The notes beneath the pieces are model-generated. The model saw only the letters and a program-made list of their open reading frames with translations, was not told where the DNA came from and did not search any database. The position numbers were made by a program, and so were the translations under genes. A stretch of 64,000 nt of DNA from assembly GCF_021390575.1 (NCBI RefSeq), contig NZ_JAJEJQ010000002.1, positions 1,178,001 to 1,242,000 on the forward strand. Direction: 5' to 3'. The stretch comes from Paraburkholderia adhaesiva. GTDB taxonomy: Bacteria; Pseudomonadota; Gammaproteobacteria; Burkholderiales; Burkholderiaceae. Below are positions 25,078 through 33,584 of the stretch, piece by piece (positions within the stretch are counted from its first letter, which is position 1; every line of letters starts with the position of its first letter).

Positions 25078-26580
25078 TCAAACCAGCGCGTGACGAGCCA
25101 GCGCCGCACGCAGCTTGTGGCCGTGTTCGTCCGCGAGGGCGGCATCGCGCAACTCGCGCAGCGTCGCAGGCGCCAACCTCGCGCCTGCCTTCACCACAGC
25201 GGCCATCACCGTCTGATAGTTCTTCAGTCCACGCGCGTGTGTGTCGCTGTAACCCTTCACCAGGCGCTGGCACTGAGCGACTTCGACGGCGAGTTCGGGA
25301 TTGTACGTTGCCGTCTCGACGATCTGCGCGAGCCATGCCTCGATGCGCGCGTTCTCCAGTTCGTAACGCAACGTGCGGCGGCGCATGCCGCGCAGACTCG
25401 CGACTACATAGAGCATCAGGTAGCCCCGCAACGAACTCGTCTTCACGACACGACCTGACTGCGTGTACCGTCGCACGAGCCGATGGACCCAGTGCGGCCG
25501 CGCGAGCCAGCGACCGAATCCAGCAGGCAACGTTTCGCAGATTTCTTCGAGCCGCGGGTGCATGAATTCGTTAATGGCGAGCAACTGGTTGGCGTTCGCG
25601 TGCACTTCGCTCCGTACCCGCTCGAAACGCGATCCGCGTGTCTTGAGGTCGGCCACGCGAATCGTGTCCTCATACGACATCCATAGTGCGAGATGGCGTG
25701 CGGTTTCGCGCAGTAGCGCCGTATCGGCGCCCGGCCGCGCACGCCGCAGGTCCGCGAGTCGATTCAGATAGAGTGCCGCGTAATCCGGGTCCTGATAGTC
25801 GATCAACCGGCGCACACCCTCGAGCGCAATGGGTTGAATCGCTACCGGCAATTCCTCGCGGACGCGTTCGATCAGCGACGCCACAGCACGGTCGCGCGGC
25901 GCCAGTTCCGGAACTTCCGCTGCCTTGACGTCCGCTTGCGCGGCGTCTGAGTCCGCGCTCCCGGACGCCGTGTCAAACGCCACGCCGAATGCGCGCAAAC
26001 TCGGCTTCACGCCCACTCCCCCGCGTTCGATCGTCTCTTCGAACTGGCGGCGACTGAACGGCAGCACGCCCGTCCCCGCCAAAGCGCCGAACAGCACAGC
26101 ACTGATCACGCTGCCGGACGCTTGCGCAGCCTGCGCCATGTCGAAGTGCACGAAGCGTTTGGCGGACTTTTTCGCGTGCGCGATGAGCGCTTCGCTGTCG
26201 ACGCGGCCATCGCCCATTGCGGTCTTCTCCGCAATCGAATACACGCGATGCGTAGACGCGACGAGCGTGGTGCGTTCCGCCGAGACGAGCCCGCGCTGCA
26301 CCGCGCGACCGGCCTCCATCAGTTCGGACGCCAGCACCACGTCAACGTCGCCGGGCAGCGGCATCAGTGCCAAAACCGGTGTGCGGCTTTCGGCCTCGTC
26401 GCGCGGAAACAATTCGACGTAATAGATCGTCGCGCCAGTGCGTTGCGCCACACCCGGCACGGAAGTGGTCTGGGCGTAGTAGCCGTTGTGCTCGCCGAGA
26501 TTGACGACCCAGCCGGCCAGCACACCGCCGCCCTCGCCGCCCATGGCGAGAATCGCGATCTTGATGGGTTGTGATTTCAT
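25078..26580 (-). CDS. iorB: Indolepyruvate ferredoxin oxidoreductase, beta subunit with DUF6537 extension
   Basis: About 500 aa, much longer than the ~190-200 aa archaeal IorB. The first ~190 residues are the gamma-type catalytic domain (AILAMGGEGGGVLAGWVVNL, YYAQTTSVPGVAQRTGATIY). The remaining ~300 residues form a helical DUF6537 extension (LIDYQDPDYAALYLNRL, KTSSLRGYLMLYVVASLRGM). The pair IorAB decarboxylates indolepyruvate or other arylpyruvates to arylacetyl-CoA, reducing ferredoxin. Start ATG 26580 lies 16 bases after the iorA stop and continues as MKSQPIKIAIL. It is followed by the thioesterase gene. Confidence 0.85.
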   Translation of the reverse strand: MKSQPIKIAILAMGGEGGGVLAGWVVNLGEHNGYYAQTTSVPGVAQRTGATIYYVELFPRDEAESRTPVLALMPLPGDVDVVLASELMEAGRAVQRGLVSAERTTLVASTHRVYSIAEKTAMGDGRVDSEALIAHAKKSAKRFVHFDMAQAAQASGSVISAVLFGALAGTGVLPFSRRQFEETIERGGVGVKPSLRAFGVAFDTASGSADSDAAQADVKAAEVPELAPRDRAVASLIERVREELPVAIQPIALEGVRRLIDYQDPDYAALYLNRLADLRRARPGADTALLRETARHLALWMSYEDTIRVADLKTRGSRFERVRSEVHANANQLLAINEFMHPRLEEICETLPAGFGRWLARPHWVHRLVRRYTQSGRVVKTSSLRGYLMLYVVASLRGMRRRTLRYELENARIEAWLAQIVETATYNPELAVEVAQCQRLVKGYSDTHARGLKNYQTVMAAVVKAGARLAPATLRELRDAALADEHGHKLRAALARHALV

Positions 26581-26596
26581 CGTTGTCTTTCCCGAA

Positions 26597-28810
26597 TCAG
26601 AACGTGTAACGCGCAAGACGTTGAGCCGTGCGGCGCTGCAGCCAGCCGATCACTGCGTCGCGAACGCGCTGACGCAATCTGTCGAGACGTGTTGGATTGC
26701 TGACGATCTGCGCGCGATAGAACGACGGGCACAACACCGCGGCATGCGAAACCTCGCCGCACAGGCCGCACCCCACGCAACTGTCGATCACGCTCGCCAC
26801 CGGATCGGTACGCAGCGGGTCGGGATTGGGCTTGATCGACAATGACGGGCAACCCGAGAGACGAATGCACGAATGATCACCGGTACACGTATCGGAATCG
26901 ACACCAAAGCGCTCGCGCACGACACGCTCGCCCGCAGCAATCGCCTTGCGCTGCTTTGGTTTCTCGCGCCGCTGTTTGTTCAGCATGCACTCGCTCTGGG
27001 CGATCAGCACCTTCGGGCCCTTGCTGTCCGTGGTGAGTGCGCTCTTGAGCGTCGCCATCATCGTCTTCAGGTCATACGTCCGTCGAACCGTCTTGACCCA
27101 TTCCACGCCGACGCCGCGCACCGCCTGCTCGATCTCGTGCCCCGTGCTGCGCGTCGGATTGAGCGCGGCCGACGAGAGAATGTCCTGCCCGCCCGTCGCA
27201 GACGTATAGCTGTTGTCGACAACGATCGTGAGGTTATCGCTCTTGTTGAATACCGCGTTGGCGATACCGCTCGTGAGTCCGTTGTGCCAGAAGCCACCGT
27301 CGCCCATCACCGAGATCGCACGTTTGCTGGCGTTTGTATTGAACGCAGCGGCGCTCGCGCTGCCGAGGCCATAGCCCATCGTCGTTGCGCCGAGATTGAA
27401 CGGCGGCAGGATCGAGAAAAGATGGCAGCCGATGTCGGCGCTCACATGATGGGGACCGAGTTCGCGCTCGACCAGTTTCATCGCGGTGAAAATGGGCCGC
27501 TCGGGGCAGCCGGTGCAAAAACCGGGCGGACGTGCGTGCACGCTGTCGTCGAGCGCGGGCAACGGCTCTGCTTCGATCGATGGTGCTTGAGTGGTAACTT
27601 CAGCGGCAACTTCAGCAGCGGGTGCGTCAGCCGGTACCGCCATCACAGGAATAATCTTGCGCCGAACCGCCTCGCGTTCGAGCACGCCGTAGCGTTCGAG
27701 GAATGCACGCAGGCCCTTCATGACCGTCGCTGCGGTGTACTCGCCCGCAAGCGGCAGCATGTCCTTGCCATGCAGTGCGGTACTTACGCCGTGCTGGCGC
27801 AAAATCGAGCCCGCATTCTGCTCGACGAAGTTCGGCTGCCCTTCCTCGATCACGAGCACTGCACGCTTGCCCGCGCAAAACCGCTCCCACTCGGAATCGA
27901 TGAGCGGATACGCCACGTTCATCACATACAGCGGAATCTGCGATTCGCCATAGACATCGGCGAGGCCGAGGCGTTCGAGCGCCCGCAACACGGTGTTGTA
28001 GCTGCCGCCCTGGACTGCGATGCCGATATCGCGTGAATCGGCGGCGAAAAATTCGTTGAGCTGGCGCTCTTCGATGAACTTCACCGCGGCAGGCCAACGC
28101 TCGTGAATCTTCTCGCGCTCATGCAGGAAGCTCGCGGGCGGCAGAACGATGCGATTGACGTCGCGAGCCGGGTTTTCAAGCGCGTCCTTGATCGTGAACG
28201 CCGAACGCCGGTTATCCGCCGCAACGAACTGGCCGTGCACGTGACACGCGCGAATGCGCAGCTGCAGCATCACCGGCGTGCTGCTCGCTTCAGACAGGTC
28301 GAACCCGTCCTTCACGGCCTGAACGATAGACGGCAGATTCGGGCGCGGATCGAGCAGCCAGATCTGCGATTTCATGGCGAACGCATGACTGCGTTCCTGC
28401 ATGATCGACGAGCCTTCGCCATAGTCCTCGCCGACGATGATCAACGCGCCGCCCGTCACGCCGCCCGATGCGAGATTGGCGAGCGCGTCCGAAGCGACGT
28501 TCGTGCCCACGGTCGCCTTGAACGTGACCGCGCCGCGCAGCGGGTAGTTGACGGACGCAGCCAGCGTCGCAGCCGCCGTGGCCTCGCTCGCGCTGTTCTC
28601 GAAGCGTATGCCGTAGTCGCTGAGAATGTCCTGGGCGTCGGCCAGCACGTCCATCAGGTGCGAGATCGGTGAACCCTGATAACCGGCCACGTAGGCCACG
28701 CCGGACTCCAGCAACGCCTTGGTCACCGCAAGGATGCCCTCGCCGCTGAATACCTCACCTGCGCCGAGGCGCAGTTTCTTCACTTCCTCGACAAACGACC
28801 GCTCCGCCAT
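26597..28810 (-). CDS. iorA: Indolepyruvate ferredoxin oxidoreductase, alpha subunit
   Basis: About 737 aa. N-terminal pyrimidine-binding region with GYQGSPISHLMDVL and GEDYGEGSSIMQERSH; TPP-binding region with DIGCHLFSILPPF, GDGGFWHNGLTSGI and the DNSYTSATGG loop; C-terminal ferredoxin-like part with CTGDHSCIRLSGCPSL and CVGCGLCGEVSHAAVLCPS for two 4Fe-4S clusters. It catalyses CoA-dependent oxidative decarboxylation of arylpyruvates together with IorB. An Ala/Glu-rich linker near residue 400 separates the halves. A palindrome overlapping the -35 of a promoter lies about 70 bases upstream. The order iorA - iorB - thioesterase suggests one operon. Confidence 0.9.
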   Translation of the reverse strand: MAERSFVEEVKKLRLGAGEVFSGEGILAVTKALLESGVAYVAGYQGSPISHLMDVLADAQDILSDYGIRFENSASEATAAATLAASVNYPLRGAVTFKATVGTNVASDALANLASGGVTGGALIIVGEDYGEGSSIMQERSHAFAMKSQIWLLDPRPNLPSIVQAVKDGFDLSEASSTPVMLQLRIRACHVHGQFVAADNRRSAFTIKDALENPARDVNRIVLPPASFLHEREKIHERWPAAVKFIEERQLNEFFAADSRDIGIAVQGGSYNTVLRALERLGLADVYGESQIPLYVMNVAYPLIDSEWERFCAGKRAVLVIEEGQPNFVEQNAGSILRQHGVSTALHGKDMLPLAGEYTAATVMKGLRAFLERYGVLEREAVRRKIIPVMAVPADAPAAEVAAEVTTQAPSIEAEPLPALDDSVHARPPGFCTGCPERPIFTAMKLVERELGPHHVSADIGCHLFSILPPFNLGATTMGYGLGSASAAAFNTNASKRAISVMGDGGFWHNGLTSGIANAVFNKSDNLTIVVDNSYTSATGGQDILSSAALNPTRSTGHEIEQAVRGVGVEWVKTVRRTYDLKTMMATLKSALTTDSKGPKVLIAQSECMLNKQRREKPKQRKAIAAGERVVRERFGVDSDTCTGDHSCIRLSGCPSLSIKPNPDPLRTDPVASVIDSCVGCGLCGEVSHAAVLCPSFYRAQIVSNPTRLDRLRQRVRDAVIGWLQRRTAQRLARYTF

Positions 28811-28870
28811 GACCGTCCTCTTGCTTGATCTTTTCGTGGCGCACGACGATGCCTCGTCATGCGTGAGGCC

Positions 28871-28899
28871 AGTATATTTTAGTTTGGAATATTTCCAAA
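28871..28899 (-). promoter_or_regulatory. iorA promoter with overlapping palindromic operator
   Basis: On the minus strand TTGGAA (28893-28898), 16 bases and TATACT (28871-28876) form a sigma-70 promoter. TTTGGAA-TAT-TTCCAAA at 28883-28899 is a perfect 7+3+7 palindrome covering the -35 and part of the spacer. This is the layout of a repressed promoter; which regulator binds is unknown. Confidence 0.6.
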
Positions 28900-29078
28900 A
28901 TCATAGTTATCCCTGTGAAGGGACCTTTTTTACCGCACTCTTGAAGCGTGCCGAAACGAACGAAAACAGCACCGTGGCGGCATTTCGCACCGCCACGATA
29001 CCGTGTTCAAACGATCTGAAACCGCACGTCTGCATGGACTGCGCGTAAACCCCGATCTTCCCGGGGCATCGCAGAGAA

Positions 29079-29603
29079 TCACCCCGCTGCCGCAAGCGCC
29101 GTGTATTGCCCCTGCCAGTAGACCAGCGGACGCGGCACGGACTCGTCGCGAGCCACCGCGCGCACGCGGCCGATGATGAGCAGGTGTCCGTGCCGCACGA
29201 TCAGTTCCTCCACCTCGCAATCCATGGCGACGACACTGTCCACGAGCAGCGGCGCTCCATCGTGCGTCATGTGGGTCCACGCCTCGTCGCCGTAGCGCGC
29301 CTCGCCTTGTTCGCCTCGAAAGCCTGTGAAGCGTTCCGCGATCGCACGCTGTTCGGCGCGCAGCAGATTCACACCAAAGCGCCGCGTGCGTTCGAGCAGC
29401 CCGGCCGACGAACTCGTCGCCTTCATCGACGCCACCACCATCGGTGGCTGCGCCGAAAACGACGACACCGATGTCGCGGTGAAGCCGCTACGTTCGGCGC
29501 CGTCCGCGACGGTTACGACGCAGACCGCGCCAGCGAAGCCGCGCATCGCCTGCACGAAGCGGCTGCTCAGCACGCCGGTGTCATCCACGGCGTCAGGCTG
29601 CAC
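29079..29603 (-). CDS. Flavin reductase family protein
   Basis: About 174 aa with the FMN-binding split-barrel pattern of two-component monooxygenase reductases: MRGFAGAVCVVTVADGAERS, GFTATSVSSFSAQPPMVVAS, RRFGVNLLRAEQRAIAERF and the late EVEELIVRHGHLLIIGRVRA. It supplies reduced FMN to a partner oxygenase. The start overlaps the last 11 bases of the flavin-dependent monooxygenase gene, so the two are translated together and act as a pair. The C-terminus PLVYWQGQYTAL is typical of the HpaC/RutF group. Confidence 0.85.
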   Translation of the reverse strand: MQPDAVDDTGVLSSRFVQAMRGFAGAVCVVTVADGAERSGFTATSVSSFSAQPPMVVASMKATSSSAGLLERTRRFGVNLLRAEQRAIAERFTGFRGEQGEARYGDEAWTHMTHDGAPLLVDSVVAMDCEVEELIVRHGHLLIIGRVRAVARDESVPRPLVYWQGQYTALAAAG

Positions 29604-30708
29604 GGCGGTTCTCGCGCGGGCTACGCAGCCCGTGCGCCTCGAGGATCGGCAACACGGTATCGCGGAAGTACGGGAACTCCTTCACGTAATCCACGAACGA
29701 GAGTGTCGTGCCCCGGAACCCGGCTTCGGCCAGCGAGATCAGGCCCGCCGCCACTTGCTGCGGCGTACCGACGAGCGGGAATCCGCCATGCCCGGCCGCC
29801 ATCCGGTCGCGGATCAGCGCGAGCAGGTCGTGCGGGAACGAGTGCGCATTCGCAAACTGAAGCGCGACGAGGTTGTCGACGGCACCCCAGTCCGCGTTGT
29901 CCTGCGCGAAGTAGTGCAGATACTGGCGCGCTTCTTCCTCGGTCGGACGGCACACCACGTGCGAGAACGTCAGCACGTTCACGTCCTTGCCCGCGGCCGC
30001 GCCCTTCTGCTTCAGTTCGGCGACTTCCGTGCGCGAGCGGTCGAGATCGATCGCCGGGGTGAACAGGAAGTTTGCGTTACGGATGGCGAAATCGCGCCCT
30101 TCGCCCGAACCGGCGGCGTTCAGGATAGGCGGACGCTCGCCATTCCACGGACGCGGCAGGCCATAGATATTCTTGAGCTGGAAATTCTCGCCATTCCAGT
30201 TGAAGGGACCGTCGTGCGTCCAGATCTTCTGCACGATGTCGAACCACTCCTGCGCGTACGCATAGCGCTTTTCGTGGCCCGTCGCGAGCGGCAGACCCAG
30301 CGCTTCGTACTCGGGACGATTCCAGCCCGCGACGATATTCAGCCCGGCACGGCCCGCGCCAATCTGGTCGAGCGTCGCAATCTGCTTCGCGACCACGACC
30401 GGATGGTTCGCCGCCGTGTGAATCGTTGCGAAGACGGTGAGATTGCGGGTCTTGGCGAGCAGGCCGGCAGCCCAGGTCATCGTCTCCAGAACGGAACCGT
30501 GGAAATCGGTCTCGCCGCCGTAGCCGATCCAGCGCGCGATGGGCAGCATGAAATCGATACCCGCCTCGTCCAGCATGATTGCGAGCTTTTCGTTGTTCTC
30601 CCACGAATTGCCCCAGCGCTCGCCGATCTTCGTTACCGACATACCGCCCGAGCAGTTCGTCGCAAACGTCCCCAGAATGAAATCCTTCGTGTTCAGAATT
30701 CGTCTCAT
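29593..30708 (-). CDS. LLM-class flavin-dependent monooxygenase (RutA/sulfone-monooxygenase-like)
   Basis: About 371 aa. The luciferase-like TIM-barrel shows WIGYGGETDFHGSVLETMTW, ATLDQIGAGRAGLNIVAGW, GERPPILNAAGSGEGRDFA and a C-terminal GTTLSFVDYVKEFPYF. The pattern is closest to RutA-type pyrimidine or sulfone monooxygenases, which use reduced FMN delivered by a partner reductase and split C-N or C-S bonds, or oxygenate rings. The substrate here is not known. ATG 30708 is preferred (AGGACTGAC upstream). The neighbouring reductase overlaps its end, and a winged-helix regulator is divergent from it. Confidence 0.8.
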   Translation of the reverse strand: MRRILNTKDFILGTFATNCSGGMSVTKIGERWGNSWENNEKLAIMLDEAGIDFMLPIARWIGYGGETDFHGSVLETMTWAAGLLAKTRNLTVFATIHTAANHPVVVAKQIATLDQIGAGRAGLNIVAGWNRPEYEALGLPLATGHEKRYAYAQEWFDIVQKIWTHDGPFNWNGENFQLKNIYGLPRPWNGERPPILNAAGSGEGRDFAIRNANFLFTPAIDLDRSRTEVAELKQKGAAAGKDVNVLTFSHVVCRPTEEEARQYLHYFAQDNADWGAVDNLVALQFANAHSFPHDLLALIRDRMAAGHGGFPLVGTPQQVAAGLISLAEAGFRGTTLSFVDYVKEFPYFRDTVLPILEAHGLRSPRENRRAA

Positions 30709-30813
30709 GTCAGTCCTGGCGCAGTAAAATTTGTTTCCACGACGGGCCGCCTCGCAGCGTCCCAGCTTTCCCAACCCACTCGACGACATGGGCCGCATTC
30801 GCGCGATTCCGCA

Positions 30814-31365
30814 ATGAACGAACCATCAAGCAGAACCACGAAAAACAACGCTGCTGCCGAACATCGCTGGCATCTCGCGATGAACGAATTCGGCGTCGAG
30901 ATCACCGACCTCGAATACGCCGTCATGCGTCTTGACCAGTCGTTCTCGCGCTGGCAGTCCGAGTGCATGGCTGCCGTGACCGGCACCACGCTGAGCGGCC
31001 AGGAGAACGCGCTGGTGCACGTCATCCACATGCGCGAACGGCCCAAGACCATTCGCGACTTGCTTCACATGACCAACCGGCAGGACGTAGCTAATATGCA
31101 GTACGAACTACGTAAGCTGATCAAAACCGGGCTCGTCGAAAAATACGGAACGGCGCGCACCGGCGTGTACTACGTGACGACTGCTGAGGGCTCTCGCGTG
31201 TGCGAACAGTACGCACGCCTGCGCGAAACGGTGCTCCTCAAGATGGCCGAGGCGACGGCGGGCATCAAATCGGCCGCTGCCCAGGCCACCGCGTGTCTCG
31301 AACAGATGGAACGCGTCTACGAATCCGCTACGCGCGAAGTCGCCACGTTTCATCGGCAGCGCTGA
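30814..31365 (+). CDS. MarR-like winged-helix transcriptional regulator
   Basis: About 183 aa. The core reads ALVHVIHMRERPKTIRDLLH, then TNRQDVANMQYELRKLIKTG (recognition helix) and the wing TARTGVYYVTTAEGSRVCEQ, with helices before and after for dimerisation. It resembles the HTH_27/MarR type regulators found beside oxygenase genes. It is divergent from the flavin monooxygenase operon with only about 105 bases between, so it presumably controls that operon. ATG 30814 gives a sensible N-terminus; the long open frame back to 29326 is the opposite strand of other genes. Confidence 0.75.
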   Translation: MNEPSSRTTKNNAAAEHRWHLAMNEFGVEITDLEYAVMRLDQSFSRWQSECMAAVTGTTLSGQENALVHVIHMRERPKTIRDLLHMTNRQDVANMQYELRKLIKTGLVEKYGTARTGVYYVTTAEGSRVCEQYARLRETVLLKMAEATAGIKSAAAQATACLEQMERVYESATREVATFHRQR

Positions 31366-31685
31366 CAGAGAATCGCGCCTGACGTAAGTCATGAGGAACA
31401 GCGAACCACCCGGCATCCAGGCTGTTTCAGATCAAAAATCACATTGATTTTTTATCTGATCGAATCGTAGTGCAGCGCCTTTTTGACTGCAACCGATTTC
31501 ACCTCAGGGAAAACACCGGCCCGGGATGGGCATAGTCATGCGTATATGGGGAACGTGACGAAAGCGCGTCGCGCTCGCCCCATGACGCGGGGCGAGGCGG
31601 CGAACCGCGCACGAATGCGCGCGGGAAAGGGAATTTGCTGCTGCCCGACGTATCGGGCCGTATCTGGCTGAATGGTGCCAGCGCC
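31366..31685. other. Intergenic region with long A/T inverted repeat
   Basis: The region between two convergent stops. It holds the inverted repeat at 31428-31458 and an open plus-strand frame (31483-31671) that has no ribosome site or family resemblance, so I do not call it a gene. Confidence 0.5.
31428..31458. terminator. Inverted repeat, probable bidirectional terminator
   Basis: Two 14-base arms, CAGATCAAAAATCA and TGATTTTTTATCTG, with one mismatch and a 3-base loop, about 60 bases after the regulator stop. The A/T-rich arms could end transcription in either direction; it could also be an operator. Confidence 0.5.
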
Positions 31686-32276
31686 TCAGATGACGAGGCG
31701 GGAGACCTTGACACCTTCGAGTGACACACCCGCCATCAAACCGGCATTGGTCAGCACGAACGCTTCGACCGGGCTCATGGCGGTCGAGGTATCGATGTTG
31801 CCGTTCGCCCCGACCGTCACCACCGCGACGGTCGCGTCGGCGCCCGCTGCCCACCCCTGGCTGCTGAGGAACTCGTCGAGCGCGTGCTGGTTCATGAATG
31901 CGAAAACGAGCGTTTTCGATTGCGCACCTATCTGAAGACCGAACGAGCCGGCCACGGTGCTGTAGTAACCCGTCGTGCGGCCATTCACGCGCATTGCACC
32001 CGTGCCGTACTGTCCACCGATCCAGAAGCCCGCCGAAAGCACGGACGGAAACACGAGCACGCCGCTTGCCTTCGACAGCAGTTCACGCGACCCGTTGACC
32101 TTGCCGTAGAGACGTGCGAGCGCGGCATCGACATCGGCATCGATGGAAGCGCGCTTCGCGGCGTTCTGCGTGGCGGAATCGCCGCCGCCGAGCGGGGTTG
32201 TCGTGCAACCGGCGAGCGCGAGGCTACCGGCGGCGAGTGCGGTACTGGAACTGATGAGAAACTGACGTCGGCGCAT
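31686..32276 (-). CDS. SYLF/YSC84-domain lipoprotein (BPSL1445 family)
   Basis: About 196 aa. The N-terminus is a lipoprotein signal (twin-Arg-like MRRRQFLISSS, then LALAGC with the lipidated Cys near residue 24). The rest is a SYLF (YSC84) domain: LSKASGVLVFPSVLSAGFWI, QYGTGAMRVNGRTTGYYSTV, GSFGLQIGAQSKTLVFAFM and the ending NAGLMAGVSLEGVKVSRL. In eukaryotes this domain binds phosphoinositides. The bacterial lipoproteins are abundant envelope proteins of unknown role and known antigens in Burkholderia. It stands alone. Confidence 0.85.
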   Translation of the reverse strand: MRRRQFLISSSTALAAGSLALAGCTTTPLGGGDSATQNAAKRASIDADVDAALARLYGKVNGSRELLSKASGVLVFPSVLSAGFWIGGQYGTGAMRVNGRTTGYYSTVAGSFGLQIGAQSKTLVFAFMNQHALDEFLSSQGWAAGADATVAVVTVGANGNIDTSTAMSPVEAFVLTNAGLMAGVSLEGVKVSRLVI

Positions 32277-33149
32277 GAGTGCTCCTGTAGATATGGGCCT
32301 TCAAGTGTCCGTGCGCGAATTCTGACGACCGGTAGCAGCGGGCGCCCGCGCATGGAAAATAGAGACAGGATACCGTGTGCGCCCGCGCGGTTGCAGATTC
32401 CACGGTTACCAGATGTATCCAAGCGTTTGTGGCGCCCCGGTGGCCACGGCTGCCATTCCCTGCCCGTATACGACAATAGGTTCCAGATCAAGTTCGCCCG
32501 CCTGGAACAATCCGGACGCGGCAAATCCACCGTGCTCGCCGAGGGCGATACGACGAAATACCTGCGGCACATCCTCGACCGCGGTCCTCTTCGTCGGAGA
32601 ACATCCTTTCAGCGCCCGGACACAACGGCAAAGCCCGCTCCGGGCACGGTTGCCGTCTGCTGACGCCGTTACGCGACGACCGAATCCGCACTGGGTGGCA
32701 CGTCGGCTGGCACTATCACGAGTGAGGCGATTACTGAGTCGTAGTGGCTCGATCCTCGTCCTTATATTTCCCGCGCGATATGAAATAAATGCGCAGTCAA
32801 AATCGTTCATAACTCAGAACACGAAGGGCACGACAACCGATACGAAGGCTACGGTGCTCTGTCGCGGACGGTTTCAGAAAGACCGTTTGTACATGGAGCA
32901 TTATTTCGTCATCCTTAGTCAACTGATCCGTGCGAGGTCTGGTCCAGCCTTTCTTCGAGCACGACACCGCGCTTCGTCATGCGGTGACCGCGCGGGTCCT
33001 CGCGTACACCACGCGACGAAGATTTCCGCGTCCTGGCGGCACGCGTCGCTCGCTGCCTGCGACCTGTCGAGCCGGTAACCAGTAGACACAATTGCGTTTG
33101 AACCCGACGCCGCACGTCGGTTTCAAAGGAGTATCAGACGGAGAAAATC
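32277..33149. other. Long gap with possible gene debris
   Basis: About 870 bases with no intact recognisable gene. Several open frames exist on both strands but are short of codon bias and rich in Arg/Ser. The clearest protein-like stretch is the broken frame at 32406-32604. The stretch 32750-32900 is AT-rich and may hold the promoter of the lipoprotein gene at 33150. Confidence 0.45.
32406..32604 (-). pseudogene. Possible frameshifted small gene or gene remnant
   Basis: The minus strand starts MFSDEEDR at 32604 in one frame and ends in another frame with protein-like text (VPQVFRRIALGEHGGFAASG, then LDLEPIVVYGQGMAAVATGA). The total of 199 bases is one base more than a whole number of codons, so removing one base near 32580 would join the halves into about 65 residues. 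I do not recognise the product. It may be a remnant of a longer gene or chance. Confidence 0.25.
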
Positions 33150-33506
33150 GTGTTGCGGCTGATTTCGACACTCGGCGCTGGGGCCGTTCTGGCCGGCTGC
33201 GCAGTCGCACCCTACCCGGGCTACGATTACTACGACTACAGCGGCTACGGCTATGCGTACGGCTACCCGTACTATCCGTACCCCTACGCCTATGACTATG
33301 GCTTTTACCCGGGATACGCGTCCATAGGGTTCTTCGGCGGTGGTAGTGGCGGCTTCTTTTTCCACCACGACGGGCACCACGGCGGCCATGGGCACGGTGG
33401 CGGCATGCATGGCGGTGGGCACGGAGGCGGATTCTGGCCCGGCGGCAGCATGGGTCACACCGGCGGCATGGGTGGCGGCATGGGCGGCGGCGGGCACTCG
33501 CGTTGA
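33150..33506 (+). CDS. Small Tyr/Gly/His-rich lipoprotein
   Basis: About 118 aa. A short lipoprotein signal (LISTLGAGAVLAGC) is followed by a Tyr-Gly-Pro repeat region (about 22-60; motifs such as GYGYAYGYPYYPYPY). After a short hydrophobic GFFGGGSGGFFF turn comes a His/Gly/Met tail with repeats of HGGG and GGMGGG. The start is GTG 33150 with GGAGA seven bases before it. The composition suggests a cell-surface or periplasmic low-complexity protein, and the His/Met-rich tail could bind metal ions such as copper or nickel. I know no function for it, and the metal idea rests on composition alone. Confidence 0.7.
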   Translation: MLRLISTLGAGAVLAGCAVAPYPGYDYYDYSGYGYAYGYPYYPYPYAYDYGFYPGYASIGFFGGGSGGFFFHHDGHHGGHGHGGGMHGGGHGGGFWPGGSMGHTGGMGGGMGGGGHSR

Positions 33507-33584
33507 ACACGCCCCCGACCACCCTGCCATCGCACCTGGTTTTGTGCGCCAGACGTCGCGCGCGTCAGGCTGTACGCCCCCGGT

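Noticed and set aside
31483..31671. 62-codon plus-strand frame
   Set aside because: Not preceded by a ribosome site and of low-complexity Arg/Ala text; counted as intergenic.
32377..33078. 233-codon plus-strand frame in the 32.3-33.1 kb gap
   Set aside because: Ser/Arg/Pro-rich text, no ribosome site, no domain; overlaps the better minus-strand candidate.
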